Assembly (NCBI RefSeq): GCF_048544455.1
Contig: NC_133535.1
Span: forward strand, 85,746,120 to 85,810,119
Reading direction: 5' to 3'
DNA from: Silene latifolia
Taxonomy: Eukaryota; Streptophyta; Magnoliopsida; Caryophyllales; Caryophyllaceae
DNA length: 64,000 bases
Both the position numbers and the translations under genes were made by a program. The notes under the pieces are model-generated. The model did no database searches, had not been told where the DNA came from, and saw nothing but the letters and a program-made list of their open reading frames with translations. This document shows positions 57,126 through 64,000 of the stretch, one piece after another; positions within the stretch are counted from its first letter, which is position 1; every line of letters starts with the position of its first letter.

Positions 57126-59844
57126 ATGGATTTCGAAAATCAATTTGGGCATTTTGGAAACGCTGATGAGGGTATAAACGGTGATCATCAGAGGAATGAC
57201 GCTCATCAGAATTTCTACAACCACCAGAACTATCATCAAACCCATCAAAATGCTGATTTCCAACCAATGAACCCGCTGCACATCAATCTCTGGCGCTTCC
57301 CTAGGTCGGGGGGGGGGGGGGGTGATGAATGTGGATCCTACTCCTCTTGGGAAATCCAGGGAATTCTGGGGGAAGTGCATTTTGGGCTTCCTGGTTGACT
57401 ATCGCCTTTTTGAAGCTGAAATGGTCAACGACATTATTCGAAAGAAATGGAAAAAAAAGGCAAGGGTTAAAGCTTATAAAATGGGAGAAATATATGTACT
57501 CTTTTGTGAGGATGCTGAGGACAAAGAGGGGCTCCTGGAAAGGAGCACTGCTACAATTGACGGTGCTATCATGGTTTTTGTTCATTGGTATCCTGACACG
57601 GTTCCAAGGACTGTTTGGTTTCCCTATGCGGATATCTGGGTCCGTGTCTGTGGACTTCCATTTGAATACTTAACCATGGATGTAGCTAATGTGGCGGGTA
57701 AGTTGCTTAGTCAACGCTTTTTTGTCGAACCTTTTGAAGTAGTACCTGATCATGACTATCTTAGGCTGAGGGTGGGTATTAAGTTAAATGAGCCTCTTGT
57801 ACCTGGCTTTTTCCTAGCCATGGAGGCAGGCTATTTGTTATGGGTTCAGTTCCGCTACGAGGAGATTTTTAAATACTGCATCAAATGTGGGAAAGTGGGT
57901 CACAAGGGAGTTCAATGCAGAGAGAGTATCACAACTATTGTGTCTAGTATAAATGGTATGTTGGATAGGACGGAGGAAAAGGGTTTTGTAGTTTTTCAAT
58001 CTAACAGTAATCACACTATGTTCAATTTGGATTTAAGGGCTACTCCACCCACTACTAGGTTCATTAGTTCAAAAGTTCGTCTAAGAAATGACGTTGATAG
58101 GGGGTCTAGGCAGGGGAGGGAGTCATCTGAACGGGTGATTGATTTTGACCTGGGTATTACTCCAGGTGGTAGGGTCTTGCCTGGGATGCTTTTTGCTGTA
58201 ACAGCCCAGCCTTTTGCTGGTCATGTTGTTTTCCAGGTAGGAGATGAGGGGATGGGAGTAAATGGTGGCTATGGTCAGAGTCAGGAGCAGGCACTGCCTC
58301 ATCTGGGTGATGCCATTATGATTGATGCTCAGGATAGCGTCCTAACCAATGAGGGCAATGCACCTGATCCAAATGACGTTTAAACCGACAATCAGGATCT
58401 GGAAATGGGTACTGAGCAGCAGGCTGAGGGTGTTGGATCTGAGGAAGGCATCAAGGGGACTGAAATCTCAAATGATGGTGGGGGAGTTTCTGGTGCTGGG
58501 GGGTGGTTGGGAGATGAGCACATTCTGACTCCTCCCAATGAGGACTTTCATAGTGTTAGTGAGGACTTTGACTAACAAGGAGATGTGACTATGGCTCAAT
58601 TGGATCAACTTCATCAAATGCAACAAAATGACCCATATCTCATTTATACTGGGCAAGGTAACTTGAGTGGCGTTCTTGATAGAGACCTAAGAATTCAGGA
58701 GGAAATCCTTAACAGAGTTGAGGGAGATGTTGACTGGGCTCGCATGGATGATGACCACAGGGGCTATAACCAGACTTTTGACCCTCCTCCTGGGGGGTTG
58801 CCTATTAGATATCATCAGCCTGATGGTACTGTGGTGCATATTGAAGTTGGAGCTCAAGCTGAAAATGGTGAAGGGGCATTTCATGGGGACCTGGCTTTGC
58901 AAGTGACCTCTGATGCTGTCAATCAGGTTAATCAATTTCTCAATGAGGTTATTTATATCAGTGACTCTGATTCAGGGACTGCTACTCCTCTTCCTGAAGG
59001 CACCCCATATCAGAGCTTGATTCATTGGGATACCCCTTCCCAAGACCCTTCTGATTTTAGTCAAGCTATTAACTTGATTTCTGCTGATGATATTCACTCT
59101 GAACCTGTTGCTGCTGTGGTTCACCAAACTCCTGCGAAAGTTTGCGCAAATGCAATCAACCCTGACCTGGTTCTCACAGTGGGCTATAGCGGGGCTGTGA
59201 AGGCAGAGGGTAATGTTGACATTCTGAAAATGAATACTGCAAATTATGATCTCTCTTCTACTGCTATAACCAGAAAAGGTAAAGATTTGGACCTGGGTTC
59301 CTCATCTCTTCTTCCTCTAGCGGATTTCTTAAAGGGCGTTGAGGTTAATGCTGGCTTCAAATCTGATGCTGGGCATGCTTCTGATGCTGGTCATATTGCT
59401 GCTGCTACTGGAGTTGTTGGTGACAGGTTCTTCCCTATTCCAGCTATTGGGAATACAGCAAACTTATTTGATAACATTGAAATTCAAGGTTCTTCTGATG
59501 GGTGTATGGGACTGGCAGATGTTTATTGTCACTCTGACCTGGATTCCAGTTTGAAGGAAGTGATTAGGATGGCCAAAAAACGAAAATGCTGCACTGAGGT
59601 TACTAAGGGCTTGGTCAGCTCTGATTATGTCTGTTCCTTATGTCGTGCTAAAGACTACCTGGGAAATTTGGCGAAGAAAGGATGCTGGAATGAAGGAATT
59701 ACTGGGAAGTAAAAGCAGACTATGGCTGTGCAGGTAAAGACGGCTAGTTTTTGTATCAAGATTGCTGATGAAGATGAAGATATGATGGAGTCTGACTCCT
59801 CTGTGAACTTTGATGGTGGCTTTGCGGAGGTTGGGCCTTCATAA
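57126..59844 (+). pseudogene. LINE ORF1 with DUF4283 and zinc knuckle
   Basis: The N-terminus starts near 57127 (MDFENQFGHFGNADEGINGD) and changes frame at a run of 15 G (57308-57322). From there one frame runs to 59844, interrupted by TAA at 58381, 58573 and 59710. The DUF4283 domain spans about 57345-57720 (FWGKCILGFLVDYRLFEAEM, PRTVWFPYADIWVRVCGLP). A CCHC knuckle, CIKCGKVGHKGVQC, lies near 57877-57918. The C-terminal half is long, acidic and unassigned, with KKRK near 59575. ORF1 of plant L1 elements is an RNA-binding protein. It ends 14 bp before ORF2. Confidence 0.85.
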
Positions 59845-59858
59845 CCTCCTCTATCGCC

Positions 59859-60641
59859 ATGAACGGCCTCATCTGGAATTGTAGGGGACTTAATAACGCG
59901 CTCGCCCCTACGATTCCTAAACTACGAGCGCTAATTAGTAGTACTTATTATGATTTCCTATTTCTAATCGAAACTAAGTGTAATGTAAATAGTGTTAGCC
60001 CTTTATTTCGCCCTTTTAGTTTTGTTAAGGCCGCCGGTGTTGATGCTAATGGAGTTGCGGGTGGTCTTTGGGTTGGTTGGAAGAAAGAGGCTAGGATGAG
60101 CCTTATAGAGGCGTGTAATAATTTTATGGTTTTATCCGTCGAGAAATTAAATGGGCGTTTATGGTATCTTATTTTGTTTTATGGTGCTTCTAAATTTGAG
60201 TTAAGGGAAAAGGTTTTCGAGGAATTAGAGGATTACTTGCAACAACTAAATCATCCATACCTTATTGTGGGGGATTTCAACCAAGTGGAGTATGGGAGCG
60301 ATAAGTTAAGTACTCGGAATGACTACATACGCGGTGCTTGTTCCTTTAATAATTGGAAATTGCGGAGTGAGCTTTTAGATATACCCTTTAAGAGGCCTAG
60401 GTTTACTTGGTGTAACAATAGGAAAGGTGAACATAGGGTTTATGAGCGCCTTGATAAGGCTCTAGGATCTAAGGAATGGTTTACTATTTTTCATGACATG
60501 GGTATTAAACATTATCCGATTCAGATTTCTGATCATGCACCTATTGAAATTGATTTAAACCTTACCACTATCAAGGGAAAGAAACCTTATAAGTTATATG
60601 CTTGGGTTTTGGATTACTCGGGAGTGTATACAGGTTATTAG
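59859..60641 (+). pseudogene. LINE ORF2 endonuclease domain
   Basis: The frame starts at ATG 59859. It shows the apurinic-like endonuclease fold of L1 elements: WNCRGLNN at the N-terminus, FLIETKCN (catalytic Glu), VGDFNQ (Asp/Asn) and ISDHAPI (Asp/His) near 60525. The frame then breaks between about 60598 and 60641 and continues in another frame. The enzyme would nick target DNA to prime reverse transcription. Confidence 0.92.
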
Positions 60642-61175
60642 GAGGGTCTGGAATTTTAATGATGTTGGCTCTCCTGCTTTCCGGGTGGCTAGGAAACTTG
60701 CGAGGGTACGTCAACATGTAAAAATGTGGGCTCTTGATAAGCGTAATAGCTGGTCCGGAAAGTGGGACGATTTTGGTAAGAAACTGGAACATGGTATTGA
60801 ATTAGCTTCTTCGGGGGAGGGCGAGTCGGCATATGAGCTAATTAATGCGGAAGTGCGTGAGTTTGCAAAAGCGGTTGCCATCTATTGGAAACAACGGGCT
60901 AAGTTGAAATGGATGGTTGATGGTGATACTTGTACAAAGTATTTCTTCAACTGGGTCAAAGGACGCGCGGGACGAAACTATATCCTGGGAATCAAAAGGA
61001 GCGATGGCTCTTGGACCTACAACCCCGAAGAGGTTAGCGACTGCTTTCAAGAAATTCTGTAAAAAATTTTGCCCTACCTCAGCAAACTCAACATACCCAA
61101 CTTGATCAAGAAATCAATCCTACCTCCTTTTCACATGTTCTAAAGAACCTTCACCTGCGGGTTTCGAATGATGAT
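60642..61175 (+). pseudogene. LINE ORF2 linker
   Basis: This region connects endonuclease and RT. Most of it is in the frame 60598-61062 (WNFNDVGSPAFRVARKLARV, then FFNWVKGRAGRNYILGIK); a second frameshift near 61060 returns it to the original frame. WxxxGDxxTKxF-like residues (WMVDGDTCTKYFF) near 60910 are typical for this position in plant L1 ORF2. Confidence 0.8.
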
Positions 61176-62987
61176 ATGGACTCTTTGGGTAAGCCCTTCA
61201 CTGCTAAGGAAGTCCGACGAGCCGTGTTTCAGATGGGGCCAACAAAATCACCAGGACCGGATGGTATTCCGGCTATCTTTTACCAAAGATGTTGGCACCT
61301 CGTGAAGAAAGATTGCACGAAAGCTATCCTTTCCACCCTAAATTCTGGGATTATCTTGCGAGAAATGAATAAAACTTTCATTGCACTAGTTCCTAAATAT
61401 GATAGTCCTGAAGAGGTGAAGGACTACCGACCTATTAGTCTCTGCAATGTTTTTATGAGAATTGTGACCAAATGCATCACTAATCGGTTACAGAGAGTTA
61501 TGGGTTACCTTGTTGGAGATTATCAAAATGCTTTCCTTGAGGGAAGGAGTATTTGTGATAATATTCTTCTAGCTCACGAAGCGATTCATATGGTTAGCAC
61601 GCATAAGCGGGGAAAATATGGTCTGTTTGCTTTCAAGGCAGATATGAGCAAAGCTTTTGATCGGGTGAAATGGGATTTCCTCCGGGCGGTGCTTCTTAAA
61701 TTTGGTTTCCCGGAGAAGTTGGTTAATCTGATTATGAGCTGTGTTTCCACGGTGAGTTATGAAATTTTATATAATGGATCCCCCCTTTCTCCTTTTAGGC
61801 CGCAACGTGGTCTTCGTCAAGGGGATCCCTTATCGCCATACCTTTTCATTCTGTGTATGGAGGCCTTATCTTGCAATGTGGAGTACGCTCGAAGAGCGGG
61901 TTTGATTCATGGTGTACGGCTTTGTCGGGGCGTGACACCCCTAACACATTTATTCTTCATTGATGACTCGGTTTTCTTCCCCCAAAACAAAGGTATGACT
62001 ATCAATCATCTTAAACGTCTTCTCGCTGATTACTGCACTGCCTCAGGCCAGGTTATTAACGAGGATAAATCGGGAGTGATCTTCAGTCCTAACACCACCC
62101 TTCGGAAAGTCAGGACTTGCTTGCGGACTCTTAAAATTAGGAATAATAAGGGTTTTGGGAAATACCTTGGTCTCCCAACTGAATTCCAATTGACTAAAAA
62201 AGATGTCTTTAAAGGCCTTGTGGAATCTGTCTCCAAAAGGATCTCTTCTTGGAATGGGGTTTTTCTATCGTCGGCTGGGAGACTTACCTTGATTTCCTCT
62301 ATCTTATCAAATCTCTCCATTTACTTTCTATCGGCGTTCAAAATGCTGGTAAGTGTGACTAAGAAGATTGGTTCTCTTTTGTCACATTTTTGGTGGGCGG
62401 GATGCAAATCAGGTAGGAGTCTTCACTGGTGTAGCAGAACTTTTACAAGTCTTCCGAAACGGGAAGGGGGGCTTGGTTTTCGCAATGTGGATTGCCTTAA
62501 TCAAGCTCTCCTTGCAAAGCATGCGTGGAGGCTCATGTCAAACGAAGAGTCTTTGTTCTGTTCAATTTTTCGGGAGAAGATTATGGGCAAGTTGGGAATT
62601 AAAAATAGTAGGTGGCTTTGTCGTAAAGGCGCCTTTTCCTGGGGGGCCCGAAGCATTATTCATGGCTTAAAATTCGTTAGGGAGCATATTGGCTGGAAGC
62701 CAGGTATTGAGTCTAACTTGAATGTGTGGGACAAAAAGTGGGTTAATGGACAGGTTCCGGAACCAAAGGATTATCTTCTTGACACAAGTTTTATTTTCTT
62801 GAAAGATCTTCGTGTCAAAGACATCTGTCTTAATAATGGAGGGTGGAATGAAGGACTCATAAACCTTCTTTTTGAGGAGGAATGTGTGAATCAGATTCTG
62901 GCTATCCCTCTCAATCAAACACAAACTCATAATGAGGTTTTATGGCCTTACACAAGGAGTGGCTCCTACACCGTTAAAAGTGGTTAG
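61176..62987 (+). pseudogene. LINE ORF2 reverse transcriptase
   Basis: A 603-codon stretch contains the non-LTR RT: KSPGPDGIPAIFY, DYRPISLCNV, ADMSKAFDRVKW, RGLRQGDPLSPYLFILCMEA and the active site FIDD at about 61960 (FADD is usual, so the Ala is replaced but both Asp remain). An in-frame TAG at 62985 interrupts it before the zinc-binding region. The polymerase core itself is open. Confidence 0.92.
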
Positions 62988-63680
62988 GGTATCATCTTCA
63001 GCAATTTCTTCGAGGAAAATGGGTCTCGAAAGGACAACTGTCGGGTGAACTCTAATTGGAAGTCTTTTTGTAAACAAAGGTTATGGCGTCTTCCAGGCCC
63101 TCAAACTTGGAAAATTCTTATTTGGAAGATCATCACATGTTCGCTTCCCGTTGGCAATGAATTTGTGAAAAGGAACATGTCTTGGGTTTCTTCTTGTGTC
63201 CTCTGTGATAATGAGGGGGATTCTTCTTTGGAATCTCTTGACCATCTTTTTAGGGATTGCATTATAAGTTCTAGGATCTGGGCAGGATCAGTGATGGGCA
63301 TTAATACGGGATAAGCTACTAGTGTTGATGTCAGAGACTGGATTGTAAATTGGATCCTCTACTTATTAAAGCTTGATGATGGCTTTGTTCAGGTTCTTCA
63401 CTTTCTTGTGATCTTGGTTGGCATATGGAACCTAAGAAACAATGTTATTTTAAGGGGGAAAGATTTAATCCTAATATTTTCTTCCTGAAAGCTCGCCTTT
63501 TGGCTCGGGGTGTCCTTCAATCAAGGGTTAAGAATAAAAGAGGGGATTTGGAGCCACCTGGTTTTGAGGTTTGTGATCCGGGTCACTTTTTAAATGTGGA
63601 TGTCGATCTTCACGCGCTTCAAGCGGGCAACCTTTTTATGCTATTGGAAGCTTTTCCTCCTGTTCACTTGTGCGAATCTA
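62988..63680 (+). pseudogene. LINE ORF2 zf-RVT region
   Basis: The frame continues after the TAG with LWRLPGPQTWKILIWKIITC and CVLCDNEGDSSLESLDHLFRDC, the Cys/His-rich zf-RVT domain. A TAA at 63312 and a frame change near 63455 (a G-rich run) break it. WNLRNNVI and the following segment lead to the RNase H domain. Confidence 0.85.
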
Positions 63681-64000
63681 TGTGGATGCAAGCTGGAAAG
63701 TCTCTGGACTTGCCGGCTTTGGGTGGGTTATTTTTGAGTCCGGAGGGGAGATCGTTTTTAGGGTTGTGTGCGCGGCAGGGCTGAATTGCCTCTCCAAGCG
63801 GAAGCCCTGGGGATCAAGCATGCTGTTTCTTGGGCTCATCGTGCGGGCATCCTTCATCTGGAGATTTCCACCGACTGCCTTCAACTTTTGTCACAATGGA
63901 TGGGGAAGGAAAGCACTCACCATCAAGTCAAAGGAACCATGGACGACATTACTTTTATCTCTTCCTCTTTTCATTGTCTATGTTTTAGCTATGTATGCAG
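63676..64000 (+). pseudogene. LINE ORF2 RNase H domain, running off window
   Basis: After another frame change at about 63675 the residues YVDASWKVSGLAGFGWVIFE match the start of the plant L1 RNase H (RVT_3). A further shift near 63785 gives LQAEALGIKHAVSWAHRAG and LEISTDCLQLLSQW, with the expected Glu and Asp. The 3' end, UTR and poly-A tail lie beyond the window. Confidence 0.85.

Overview
This window is repeat-dense plant nuclear DNA with no host gene I can recognise. The LTR-retrotransposon lineages (Tat, Athila, chromovirus-like Ty3/gypsy; Ty1/copia), an L1-type LINE with DUF4283/CCHC ORF1, a CACTA-like fragment and antisense PMD-like extra ORFs all point to a flowering plant, probably a eudicot. 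Palindromic TACTCGATCGAGTA arrays recur and may be clade-specific, but I cannot name the species. Almost every protein-coding segment is broken by stops or frameshifts.

Layout. 1-6878: a chromovirus-like non-coding element (truncated left LTR, initiator-Met-type PBS, 4.5 kb C-poor internal region, complete right LTR), with a fragment of a related LTR in the opposite orientation at 1-245. 6879-10202: 3' end of a Tat-lineage element (Tat-A) with an antisense PMD-like ORF, a polypurine tract and part of its LTR. 10203-11713: another chromovirus-like LTR plus its PBS and a stub of internal DNA. 11714-21947: the 5' end of a Tat element on the minus strand (gag start, leader, PBS, LTR end), split by a complete Ty1/copia element (12180-20935, TSD CTAAC). 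21948-23211: CACTA-like fragment and a rearranged, palindrome-rich junction. 23212-54914: a long plus-strand Tat element (Tat-B: gag, protease, RT, two RNase H domains, integrase, antisense extra ORF, PPT, about 3.06 kb LTR), itself hosting a solo copia LTR (25984-27261, TSD TTTTA), a young Athila element (32439-43863, TSD AAAGG) and a small minus-strand Athila-like element in its LTR (47953-54217, TSD TGGGT). 54915-57000: unassigned. 57000-64000: degenerate LINE running off the window.

How the parts relate. The window is a nested-insertion record: three 5-bp target-site duplications close perfectly around elements inside Tat sequence, and a fourth brackets the copia element inside the inverted Tat 5' end. 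The order of pieces fits one Tat element whose 5' end was inverted, though two separate insertions are possible.

Most unusual signal: several unrelated element families carry arrays of short palindromic units (TACTCGATCGAGTA in the chromovirus-like and small Athila elements; AATCCGNNCGTC/CGGATT in the large Athila element). In the chromovirus-like LTRs the spacing is 19-21 bp, about two helical turns. The arrays lie upstream of a TATA-like box in the U3 region, and in the large Athila element a second array plus TATA box sits directly in front of the 3' ORF, suggesting a second internal promoter.
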